Of a stretch of 10,525 bases of DNA, positions 1-5,815 are shown in pieces (within the stretch, counting starts at the first letter, position 1; every line of letters begins with the position of its first letter). The stretch is from positions 1-10,525 of the forward strand of contig JADFIX010000054.1 in assembly GCA_022566435.1 (NCBI GenBank). Direction: 5' to 3'. The position numbers were made by a program, and so were the translations under genes. Origin of the DNA: Planctomycetota bacterium. Its GTDB lineage: Bacteria > Planctomycetota > Phycisphaerae > UBA1845. The notes under the pieces were generated by a model. It was given only the letters and a program-made list of their open reading frames with translations. It did not search any database and had not been told where the DNA came from.

Positions 1-1
1 G

Positions 2-61
2 GTCACGCCCGACGACTGCCACGGATTCTTCACCGGATGCGGATATGACGGAACACATTAA
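2..61 (+). CDS. C-terminal tail of an IS630-type transposase (partial)
   Basis: The frame starting at base 2 is open from the window edge and ends at TAA 59-61. It encodes VTPDDCHGFFTGCGYDGTH. The pattern TPxDCxGFFxxCGY is what I know from the extreme C-terminus of IS630/Tc1-type DDE transposases, which often end in a motif like 'CxxFFRHCGY'. Only 19 residues are visible, so the catalytic DDE residues cannot be checked and the call rests on one short motif. The stop lies only 11 bases from the stop of the convergent gene at 73. If correct, the left edge of this window is the inner end of an insertion sequence or its remnant. It could instead be the tail of an unrelated protein. Confidence 0.5.
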   Translation, partial: VTPDDCHGFFTGCGYDGTH

Positions 62-72
62 CGGGAAATGCT

Positions 73-1083
73 CTAGCCGCCGTCCGCGGTGCGTATGACG
101 AGATCCACGACGACGGCCCGATGATCCGAGCCCGCCGAGGGACCCAATTGGAAATCCTCTACGATCACGTCATCTGATACCAGGCAGTGGTCAATCGGGA
201 TGCCAAGCGGCCCGAGAAATGCCGGCCAGGTCGCCTTGATCCCGAATCCGCGGCGACCGTCGGACAACCCCGTCCGGGCAAGCAGGTCGTGAAAATACGG
301 CGACCATGGCGTGGCGTTCAGATCGCCCAGCAAAACGACGGGGCCGTCCAGACGAGGCACCCAACCGGCCAGCGAGTCGAAGAGGTTATTGCGATGTGCC
401 GCGTATTTGGCGTTCTTGGGAGGCAGGGCATGTATACCGATCAACGTCAGGCCGCATCCATCCTTAGTCAACACGGCGCGAACCGCAGGCAAATCGGCGG
501 CACCCATCGCCTCGATCCCCCCGGCGATCGGTAGCCTGCTGAACAGGGCGATCCCGAAGTTGTCACTGCGCGGCGCGGCGACGACATAGGGATACTCATC
601 AAGCGCGTCGCGCATGAAAGACAGCCATATGGCGTCGGTCTCGAGAAGCATGATGACATCCGCGTCGCAGCGCTTGAGAAACGCGGCCACGTCGGCATGT
701 CGACCGTTGCCCGTGTTGACGTTGAAGAGCACACAGCGAAGACTGATGCCTTCCACATCCCCGTGCGACGGCGCGACATACATGGATACCACGCTCACGA
801 AGTTGATCGCCGCAAAGCAGCCGACCACGACGACGGTTTTCCATCGCTGCGCCAAGACCAACGTAACGATCACCGTGGCGAGTAGCAGCAAGTAGTGCGG
901 GCGGAAATGACTGAACAGTTCGAGCGCCCAGCCCCAGCGACCAAGAAAACCCACGATCGTGCAGGCGCAGGTGATACCCGCCGCGAGAACGGCAGCGTCG
1001 GCCCAAGCCGGAAGACCATTCGGGCGCAGCGTCTCATTCGTTACACGGGCGTCCTCTCCCGTTGGCCTCGTTGTTCTACGCAA
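73..1083 (-). CDS. Membrane-anchored endonuclease/exonuclease/phosphatase-family protein
   Basis: This is a predicted metal-dependent phosphodiesterase or phosphatase of the EEP fold (DNase I/exonuclease III/sphingomyelinase superfamily). Its substrate cannot be deduced. Numbered from the TTG at 1083 (336 aa), residues about 22-105 hold three hydrophobic segments (around AAVLAAGITCACTIVGFLG, YLLLLATVIVTLVLA and VVVVGCFAAINFVSV), so the enzyme is likely membrane-bound. The catalytic domain follows and carries the family landmarks: FNVN near 120, LLETD (metal-binding Glu148), GIH (His218), GDLN (Asp254, Asn256) and GSDH (Asp320, His321). The fold looks complete. The frame stays open upstream to a TTG at 1299, but that part translates a repeat (residues such as LTCCCPLGANN). 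I prefer TTG 1083 because GAGGG (complement of 1091-1095) precedes it at good spacing. A CTG at 1029 is another possibility. The gene is on the same strand as the transposase next to it and converges on the IS630-like tail. Confidence 0.85.
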   Translation of the reverse strand: MRRTTRPTGEDARVTNETLRPNGLPAWADAAVLAAGITCACTIVGFLGRWGWALELFSHFRPHYLLLLATVIVTLVLAQRWKTVVVVGCFAAINFVSVVSMYVAPSHGDVEGISLRCVLFNVNTGNGRHADVAAFLKRCDADVIMLLETDAIWLSFMRDALDEYPYVVAAPRSDNFGIALFSRLPIAGGIEAMGAADLPAVRAVLTKDGCGLTLIGIHALPPKNAKYAAHRNNLFDSLAGWVPRLDGPVVLLGDLNATPWSPYFHDLLARTGLSDGRRGFGIKATWPAFLGPLGIPIDHCLVSDDVIVEDFQLGPSAGSDHRAVVVDLVIRTADGG

Positions 1084-1095
1084 GTCACTACCCTC

Positions 1096-1146
1096 GATGC
1101 GACGCCACGCCCGATGCGACACCACGCCCGATGCGACGCCACGCCT
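1096..1146. repeat. Three tandem copies of a 17-bp repeat
   Basis: The unit GATGCGACGCCACGCCC occurs at 1096-1112, 1113-1129 and 1130-1146. Copies 2 and 3 each differ from it by one base (G to A at unit position 9, and a final C to T). There is no spacer, so this is not a CRISPR. The array lies directly upstream of the proposed Shine-Dalgarno and TTG start of the EEP gene, and at the outer edge of the repeat that flanks the transposase. It therefore falls in the likely leader or promoter of the EEP gene. 17 is not a multiple of 3, so copy-number change would shift any frame read through it, which also argues against the longer N-terminus. Confidence 0.9.
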
Positions 1147-1162
1147 GTGGTCCCGCTTCGCC

Positions 1163-1280
1163 CTTGTTGTTCGTGTGCGATCGTTGTTCGCCCCAAGGGG
1201 GCAGCAACATGTTAGCCCAGGGCAACGCGGCAACGCCCTGGGTTTGCGAGGCGCAATACCAAAAAGCCCTGAAGGGGCGA
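1163..1280 (+). repeat. Left copy of the inverted repeat flanking the RAYT transposase (REP/BIME-like)
   Basis: This block holds, in order, two (C/T)GTTGTTCG words (1165-1173 and 1182-1190), the palindrome CCCCAAGGGG (1191-1200), the 15-mer AGCAACATGTTAGCC (1203-1217), the hairpin CCCAGGGC...GCCCTGGG (1216-1242, 11-base loop), and the palindrome GCCCTGAAGGGGC (1266-1278). The same elements occur in the same relative order on the opposite strand on the other side of the transposase gene. Exact shared words include 1182-1196 with the complement of 1837-1851, 1203-1217 with the complement of 1816-1830, and 1232-1242 with the complement of 1799-1809. Palindrome clusters of this kind are the usual substrates of RAYT transposases. 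Confidence 0.85.
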
Positions 1281-1289
1281 AACAAACAA

Positions 1290-1742
1290 TCAATCCCAAA
1301 CGTACCGTTCGTCAAAACCCAAACGATGGCGACTCAAAAACATCCGAAACTCTTCCTGAAACGTCATCGTCCGATGATGCTCTTCTTGTTGCTCGATGTA
1401 CCGCCGCACATGACTTACCTGAGACTCGCTCACCGAAAACGCGCCGTATCCGCTTTGCCAACTGAACGTCGCAAACGCCGCACCTTGCGTCTTGATCCAT
1501 TTTGAGGACCCTTTCTTCACCTCTTCCACAACCTTGCACAGCGCATGATTCTTGGACAACACAAACAACGCATGGACATGGTCGAAGGCGCCGCCGATAA
1601 CGATCGCCGGGCTGCTGCATTCCTGCAGGATACCGACCTGATACGCATAGGGCTTGGAACGAATCGCCGGGGTAAGGGAGGCATCTCTGTTTTTCGTGCT
1701 GTAAATGAGGTGAACGAGATTCATCGATAATGACTGTGGCAT
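1290..1742 (-). CDS. IS200-like / REP-associated tyrosine transposase (RAYT)
   Basis: This is a 150-aa single-strand DNA transposase of the Y1 HUH superfamily (IS200-like domain). These enzymes cleave and rejoin DNA through a tyrosine and recognise palindromic hairpins. The HUH metal-binding motif is visible at DHVHALF (His55, His57). The catalytic tyrosine is Tyr115 in HVRRYIEQQEEHH. The segment WQSGYGAFSVS and the C-terminus FDERYVWD are typical of the bacterial RAYT-like group. The length is normal and there is no internal stop, so it appears intact. The ATG at 1742 is preceded by AAGGA (complement of 1749-1753) at six bases, and MPQSLS is the usual family start; the ATG at 1724 is less likely. 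It stands alone, with no TnpB, between the EEP gene and ksgA, and lies inside a pair of inverted palindrome-rich repeats. RAYT genes are often single-copy, domesticated genes that shape REP sequences. Confidence 0.93.
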   Translation of the reverse strand: MPQSLSMNLVHLIYSTKNRDASLTPAIRSKPYAYQVGILQECSSPAIVIGGAFDHVHALFVLSKNHALCKVVEEVKKGSSKWIKTQGAAFATFSWQSGYGAFSVSESQVSHVRRYIEQQEEHHRTMTFQEEFRMFLSRHRLGFDERYVWD

Positions 1743-1761
1743 AGCGAGTCCTTGGCTGTTG

Positions 1762-1881
1762 CGCCCTTTCAGGGCTCCATCGTTATCGGGTTCCGAATCC
1801 CAGGGCGTTGCCCAAGGCTAACATGTTGCTCCCCCATTGGGGCGAACAACGAACACACACGAACAACGGTGGCGAACAACG
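1762..1881 (-). repeat. Right copy of the inverted repeat flanking the RAYT transposase (REP/BIME-like)
   Basis: Read on the plus strand it holds CGCCCTTTCAGGGC (1762-1775), CCCAGGGCGTTGCCCAAGG (1799-1817), GGCTAACATGTTGCT (1816-1830), CCCCATTGGGG (1832-1842), and three CGAACAACG words (1843-1851, 1860-1868, 1873-1881). A variant, CGAACATCG, follows at 1913-1921. This mirrors the left copy. On the minus strand the first palindrome is preceded by GGAG, resembling the tetranucleotide 'foot' of classical REP elements, but the left copy does not share it. The first palindrome lies just before the Shine-Dalgarno site of the transposase, so it would be in the leader of its mRNA. Confidence 0.85.
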
Positions 1882-1971
1882 ATCGCACACGAGGCGTAGA
1901 TCGGACGCGCGGCGAACATCGATCGCAAGCGACCTGTGCAGAAAACGACGCCGGTTGGCCGCGGCTTGCGG

Positions 1972-2862
1972 TCATGCGTGGTAATCCTCTCCCGATTGCG
2001 CAGCATGAAACAAGGCGACCCATTCGCGAACCGAGAACGACTCCGGGCGGCACGAAGCGTCAATATCTTGACACACCCGGTCTCTCGCGTCCGCGTCCAA
2101 CACGTAGCCCAGTGCCGACCGGATCGTCTTGCGGCGATGCTCGAACACCGCGCGAACGAACGTCGCGAACGCCTTGAGCGCCGACGCGGCGATCAAATCC
2201 GAATCGTGCCGATCCAAACGCATCAAAACGGAATCGATCGCAGGCCGAGGCCAATACGACTGCAGTCCGATTCGCACCAAAGTCTCCACATCACATGTGA
2301 GCTGGGTGATGATCGCCAGCGGTCCGTACGCCTTGACGCCCGGTCGTGCGACCAGACGCTGCCCCACTTCGGCCTGTACCGTGAATACCAGGCGGCGCAC
2401 TTGCGGAAAGTCCACCAGCAGGTTGAGCACCAAGGGTGTGGCCACCTGATAGGGCAAATTCGCGACCAGCTTGACCGCACCACCCGACTCGCCCTGAAAC
2501 GATCGAATCGCGTCGCCGACGTCGGCGCGGATCCGATGCTTGCTTTGCAATACATCGCCCTGGATCAACCGCACCGTCGGCAAATGCCGAAAACGATCCG
2601 CCATAATGGCCAAGAGAACGGTATCGATTTCCACGCAGATCACCGATCCGGCGCCGGCCGCCAGTAGATCGGTCAGACCACCGGTCCCGGGACCGACCTC
2701 CAGGATCAGATCGTGGGGGCTCAGATCGGCGACCTCGGCAACGCGGCGCATCAAATTGCCGTCGATGAGAAAGTTCTGCCCGCACCGCTTACGAGGCCGA
2801 ACACCGGCGGCCGCCAGCAATTGCTCGATCTCTTGCTTGGTCTGTACATGGGGCACGGACAT
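1972..2862 (-). CDS. rsmA: 16S rRNA (adenine(1518)-N6/adenine(1519)-N6)-dimethyltransferase KsgA/RsmA
   Basis: This enzyme uses S-adenosylmethionine to dimethylate two adjacent adenines in the 3'-terminal hairpin of 16S rRNA, a late step and checkpoint of 30S subunit assembly in the cytoplasm. From the ATG at 2862 it has 296 residues, close to the family norm. The motifs are complete: GQNFL (28-32), the SAM-binding loop EVGPGTGGLT (55-64), acidic motif II CVEID (76-80), the catalytic NLPY (135-138), and RPAIDSVLMRL towards the C-terminal helical domain. A longer frame reaches a GTG at 2931. I prefer ATG 2862 because the extension has no family counterpart and a -10-like TATACT (complement of 2911-2916) lies inside it. 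A GAGGA sequence sits about ten bases before the ATG. It is divergent from the HTH gene at 3008. Its 3' end is about 90 bases from the transposon-flanking repeat. Confidence 0.96.
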   Translation of the reverse strand: MSVPHVQTKQEIEQLLAAAGVRPRKRCGQNFLIDGNLMRRVAEVADLSPHDLILEVGPGTGGLTDLLAAGAGSVICVEIDTVLLAIMADRFRHLPTVRLIQGDVLQSKHRIRADVGDAIRSFQGESGGAVKLVANLPYQVATPLVLNLLVDFPQVRRLVFTVQAEVGQRLVARPGVKAYGPLAIITQLTCDVETLVRIGLQSYWPRPAIDSVLMRLDRHDSDLIAASALKAFATFVRAVFEHRRKTIRSALGYVLDADARDRVCQDIDASCRPESFSVREWVALFHAAQSGEDYHA

Positions 2863-2910
2863 TGGGGAACGGTCCTCAAAACTGCGTAGCCACTGCGAGA
2901 CGCTTGCGAT

Positions 2911-2916
2911 AGTATA
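2911..2916 (-). promoter_or_regulatory. Possible -10 element for rsmA
   Basis: The minus strand reads TATACT, five of six bases of the sigma70 consensus, about 48 bases before the chosen ATG. It is preceded directly by TG. No good -35 hexamer lies at the usual distance. The local sequence is itself palindromic (GTATAC), so part of it could also serve the divergent HTH gene. The call rests on sequence match only. Confidence 0.35.
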
Positions 2917-3007
2917 CACCCGCGGCGCCACGTCACGCCGCCGGTCGGAATGCCATCGCCACGGGCATCGCCGTCAGTGCGGCACGGGGACGATAGAGGA
3001 ATCGAAC

Positions 3008-3499
3008 ATGCAATCTCACGAAGTGCTGAAACAGGCGGCGGATAAAATTGGGGTCAAGGCGCTCGCCGCGACACTCAAGCTCTCACCCGCCCTCATCTAC
3101 AAATGGTGTCAGGAATCGGACGCAAACGACCCCGATGCCAGCGGTGCACGAAATCCGTTGGACCGTCTGGCCGACATCGTGCGGGAAACCGGCGATACGG
3201 CGGTCGCCAACTGGATCTGCCACGAGGCCGACGGTTTCTTCGTGGCCAACCCGGTGTTAAGCAACCCGGACATCGAAACGGAATTGCTCAGCAACACGCA
3301 ACAGATGGTTCGCAGTTTCAGTCAACTATTGCTGACGGTGACCAAGTCCATCGAGGACGACGGTCAAATCGAACCGGTCGAAGCCGATCGAATTCGCGAT
3401 GCGTGGGAGTTATTCAAGAACACCGTCGAGAGCTTTACGGTGGCCTGCGAAAGAGGCCTTTTTCACGAATCCCAAAAAACAAGAAACGGAAACGGCTAG
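3008..3499 (+). CDS. Small helix-turn-helix regulator, phage CII-like
   Basis: This 163-aa protein resembles phage regulatory CII (CP76-type) proteins found as chromosomal genes in planctomycetes and proteobacteria. Residues about 4-34 form a helix-turn-helix: VLKQAADKIGVKALAATLKL, then SPALIYKWC as the likely recognition helix. After it comes DASGARNPLDRLADIVRETGD and NWICHEADGFF, a pattern I associate with this family. Residues about 85-160 look purely helical and may mediate oligomerisation. There is no signal peptide or membrane segment. The ATG at 3008 has a strong AGAGGA at 2995-3000. The frame is open far upstream (to 2540), but that region is antisense to rsmA and is not coding. The targets are unknown. 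Its position divergent from rsmA suggests possible control of the shared 145-bp intergenic region, but nothing in the sequence proves it. Confidence 0.8.
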   Translation: MQSHEVLKQAADKIGVKALAATLKLSPALIYKWCQESDANDPDASGARNPLDRLADIVRETGDTAVANWICHEADGFFVANPVLSNPDIETELLSNTQQMVRSFSQLLLTVTKSIEDDGQIEPVEADRIRDAWELFKNTVESFTVACERGLFHESQKTRNGNG

Positions 3500-3635
3500 G
3501 CGGAGGCGATTTGCCCGGTTCACTCTCGAGGGCCCGTCATTTTTTCGACGCGAATCGAGGTGTCTCCGGCACACCCGGGAGGCTTTTCCCTGTCGCGGCC
3601 GCGGAAACGCATCGCATGGCGTTTCGATCGTCGCG
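3500..3635. other. Convergent intergenic region with a small hairpin
   Basis: These 136 bases separate the ends of the HTH gene and the SurA/PpiD-like gene. GAAACGC (3604-3610) and GCGTTTC (3619-3625) can pair around an 8-base loop. A run of six T (3540-3545) follows GGGCCCGTCA. The hairpin has no T tract directly after it on either strand, so a shared terminator is only suggested. Confidence 0.35.
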
Positions 3636-5549
3636 CTATCTAGTCGTATCTTGGTACCCGTTCCGAGCCCGGATATTGTCGGAATTGTACCAGTGACTTC
3701 TGGCTTCGCGCGATCGCCGGCCCGCGATCTGCTGCACGAGCTGTTCATGCATGCCCTCGAAGTCTTCATGCGTCGCCGGCTGGGTCGACTTCCATTCGGC
3801 CACCAGGATCGTCGCCCGATCCTTGAGTTCGAACGTCTCGGTCCGCTCCCAGGCGTCTTCGAGCGCGAACCACCGCTTGACGACGTCGTTCGGTACGAGT
3901 CCCACACCGAACGACACATATTTGTCCGTGGCCGGCGTGGAATAGGCAACTTGGCCTTGGGTCATTTTGGTGATGTCTTTGGCCTCGTGGAAACCGACGC
4001 CTGTGCCACTCGCTTGTAGATCGGACAGTGATTCGTCGCTATCGAACGCCTCACGGAGCGGAATTTCCGGGCTGCAGCTTCGAAGCCCTTCGGATACCGC
4101 CTCCGCCCTTCCCATTCCGGCCAAGAGCCGCAAGTCTTCCTCCACCCGATCTCTCACTTCTTCGACCGACTCGGCGGGATGGCCTGGCTGCGCCTCGACC
4201 ACGCGAAAGAGGTACACGCTACTGTCTTCGTCGGTCAAGAGGTGCGTACAAGTCTGATAGAGCGCTAGAAATTCCGAGCGATCCGAGCCGGCGTCGTCCG
4301 GAATCGTCGGAATGATCGGGGCCGATCTGAACGCCAGCGATCCGACCCCCAAGGGAATGAAACGCGGCGTACGATAGGTGGCTTTGCCGATCTCAGGAAT
4401 GTCGTCGGCCTCGTCGTTCGCGAAAAACTCCGTTCGTGTCACGGTCACGGCATTAGGATATCCGATGGTCGCGGGAACGTGGTCGAGCATCTCACGGTAG
4501 AATCCATCACCCTGCACTTCTTTCGGCGTGATTTTGTACCTCGTGTCCTTGTCTCGATCGGCGTCGATCCAACGCTCTGCGTCGTATTCGCGAAGCCACT
4601 GGGCAAGGTTGACCGCCGCATCTTTTGATTGACGCTCCTTCACCAGGGCAATGGCCGTTTCTTTGGCGTCATCCCAATCGAGGTAGGGCGGCTTTTCCTG
4701 TGTGGGTCCTTCTTCCTCCTTGGCGGCGGCGGGCTCGGGTGGGCGGCGGAAGAGTAGGTTGGTGTCCCGCTCACTGTCGTAAAGGCGGCGTGCCTTCGAT
4801 TCGAGATTGGCGATTCCGATGTCTTCCGCAATGCGCCTCGGGTCAATCTTCATGTATTGGATGGCCAGTTTCGGCGGAACGTAGTACCCAAAGTTCAATC
4901 CTGCACCCGGTTCGGCGTCGCGCAGCGGCAGCCATTGCGCTTCCATTTGCTCGGCCGAAAACGTTTCATCGGGTTCGACGAATGCTGATGCCGGAAGTAC
5001 TGCGACATCCACCGTCACACTGTCGAGGATTCGCCGGGCGATGCTGCGTACCTCGGCCTCGCTAGGTACCGAGGCACTGGCGATGGCGTACTGGGCCAAT
5101 TGGACGGAGAGCAACTCGCCGATCGCGGCGCGTATCTGGTCGGTCTTGACTTTGAGTCGCCGCGCTAAAACGTCTATCTGATCACGTCCGGACAATCGAT
5201 CGGGCCCGGCAGATTGGAGCAGCCAAGATTCGACGGCTGCGGCATCGGCTTTTGCGCCTAGATCGGAAGCCTCACGGGTCAAAAGTATCCAATCCACGAG
5301 CTGGAGCGGTTTTGCCGGCCCGCCGAAAAGCCGGTAATCGTACCCCATGTACCCGAGAAGGGTTGTGGTGGCCTTGGCCTGACTTTGGTCGAACTGCTTG
5401 ATGGGGCCAAACCTCGATTCGCCGATCGTGGTGTTTGACGTGGGCGTGAGCAAGCTCTGCAACGCCGACCCACCCACAAAAACCACCATCAAAAGCACCA
5501 TAAACACTGCGAGCAATGTCTTGTTGTACTTGCGGAAAAACTTCATCAT
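3636..5549 (-). CDS. Membrane-anchored SurA/PpiD-like periplasmic protein without a clear PPIase domain
   Basis: This 637-aa protein has the layout of PpiD-type folding factors. A short positive N-terminus (MMKFFRKYNK) is followed by one hydrophobic helix (about residues 11-33, LLAVFMVLLMVVFVGGSAL), and the rest faces the periplasm. Residues about 40-190 resemble a SurA/PpiD N-terminal chaperone domain: helical, with a tail-anchored 'DWILLTREASDLGAKAD...ESWLLQ' pattern like the usual peptide-binding helices. Residues about 280-300 are Glu/Pro/Ala-rich and look like a linker. The late segment YLFRVVEAQPGHPAESVEEVRDRVEEDLR resembles the end of a parvulin domain plus the following helix. However, I cannot find the core parvulin signature (HILV, GGDLG, FGYH). 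It may be a degenerate isomerase or a pure holdase. The double ATG at 5549/5546 follows AAAGGA at moderate distance and a good promoter at 5605-5632. It is convergent with the HTH gene and divergent from topA. Confidence 0.7.
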   Translation of the reverse strand: MMKFFRKYNKTLLAVFMVLLMVVFVGGSALQSLLTPTSNTTIGESRFGPIKQFDQSQAKATTTLLGYMGYDYRLFGGPAKPLQLVDWILLTREASDLGAKADAAAVESWLLQSAGPDRLSGRDQIDVLARRLKVKTDQIRAAIGELLSVQLAQYAIASASVPSEAEVRSIARRILDSVTVDVAVLPASAFVEPDETFSAEQMEAQWLPLRDAEPGAGLNFGYYVPPKLAIQYMKIDPRRIAEDIGIANLESKARRLYDSERDTNLLFRRPPEPAAAKEEEGPTQEKPPYLDWDDAKETAIALVKERQSKDAAVNLAQWLREYDAERWIDADRDKDTRYKITPKEVQGDGFYREMLDHVPATIGYPNAVTVTRTEFFANDEADDIPEIGKATYRTPRFIPLGVGSLAFRSAPIIPTIPDDAGSDRSEFLALYQTCTHLLTDEDSSVYLFRVVEAQPGHPAESVEEVRDRVEEDLRLLAGMGRAEAVSEGLRSCSPEIPLREAFDSDESLSDLQASGTGVGFHEAKDITKMTQGQVAYSTPATDKYVSFGVGLVPNDVVKRWFALEDAWERTETFELKDRATILVAEWKSTQPATHEDFEGMHEQLVQQIAGRRSREARSHWYNSDNIRARNGYQDTTR

Positions 5550-5604
5550 GGTGACGTAAATCCTTTATTGGCAGAAACTTAGCGTTCTATCGTCGAAACC
5601 GAGT

Positions 5605-5632
5605 ACTATACGGCATTCCGCCCAAGAATCAA
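5605..5632 (-). promoter_or_regulatory. Sigma70-like promoter for the SurA/PpiD-like gene
   Basis: The minus strand shows TTGATT (complement of 5627-5632), a 16-base spacer and TATAGT (complement of 5605-5610). The -35 matches the consensus in four of six positions and the -10 in five of six. Transcription would start near 5597, giving a leader of about 48 bases that contains the AAAGGA ribosome site. Confidence 0.55.
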
Positions 5633-5663
5633 GTCATCGGACGCCTGGTACCTCATTTTCGGA

Positions 5664-5692
5664 TTGACAGCCGTAGCACGTCCTGCTAAATC
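5664..5692 (+). promoter_or_regulatory. Candidate promoter for topA
   Basis: A perfect TTGACA at 5664-5669 is followed after 17 bases by TAAATC (5687-5692), a poor -10. If used, the topA mRNA would have a leader of about 115 bases starting with the small hairpin CCCCTTCGGGG (5694-5704). The strong -35 is suggestive and the weak -10 lowers confidence. Confidence 0.35.
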
Positions 5693-5815
5693 GCCCCTTC
5701 GGGGTAGGTTGGGGCCTATCATTCCTCTGTGGAGAGCCCGCTCCTGAGTGCCGATACTAAGGACCGAAGTCGGCCTAGGTGATCGGACGCTACAAGGACG
5801 AAACGGAATCGAATT

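Noticed and set aside
1096..1146. CRISPR array
   Set aside because: The three 17-bp units are directly adjacent with no spacers, and there are no cas genes.
1084..1299. N-terminal extension of the EEP protein to TTG 1299
   Set aside because: It reads through palindromic and tandem repeats, has low-complexity residues and overlaps the end of the transposase gene.
1752..2177. Plus-strand open frame of 141 codons beside the transposase
   Set aside because: Its first part translates the inverted repeat (LTCCSPIGANN-like residues mirror those from the other flank) and its second part is antisense to rsmA.
2540..3007. Long N-terminal extension of the HTH regulator
   Set aside because: This stretch is antisense to rsmA and its intergenic region. 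The ATG at 3008 has a strong ribosome site and fits the family start.
5693..5715. Further copy of the REP-like element before topA
   Set aside because: Only a short CCCC/GGGG stem is shared. The AACATGTTAGCC and CCCAGGGC parts are absent.
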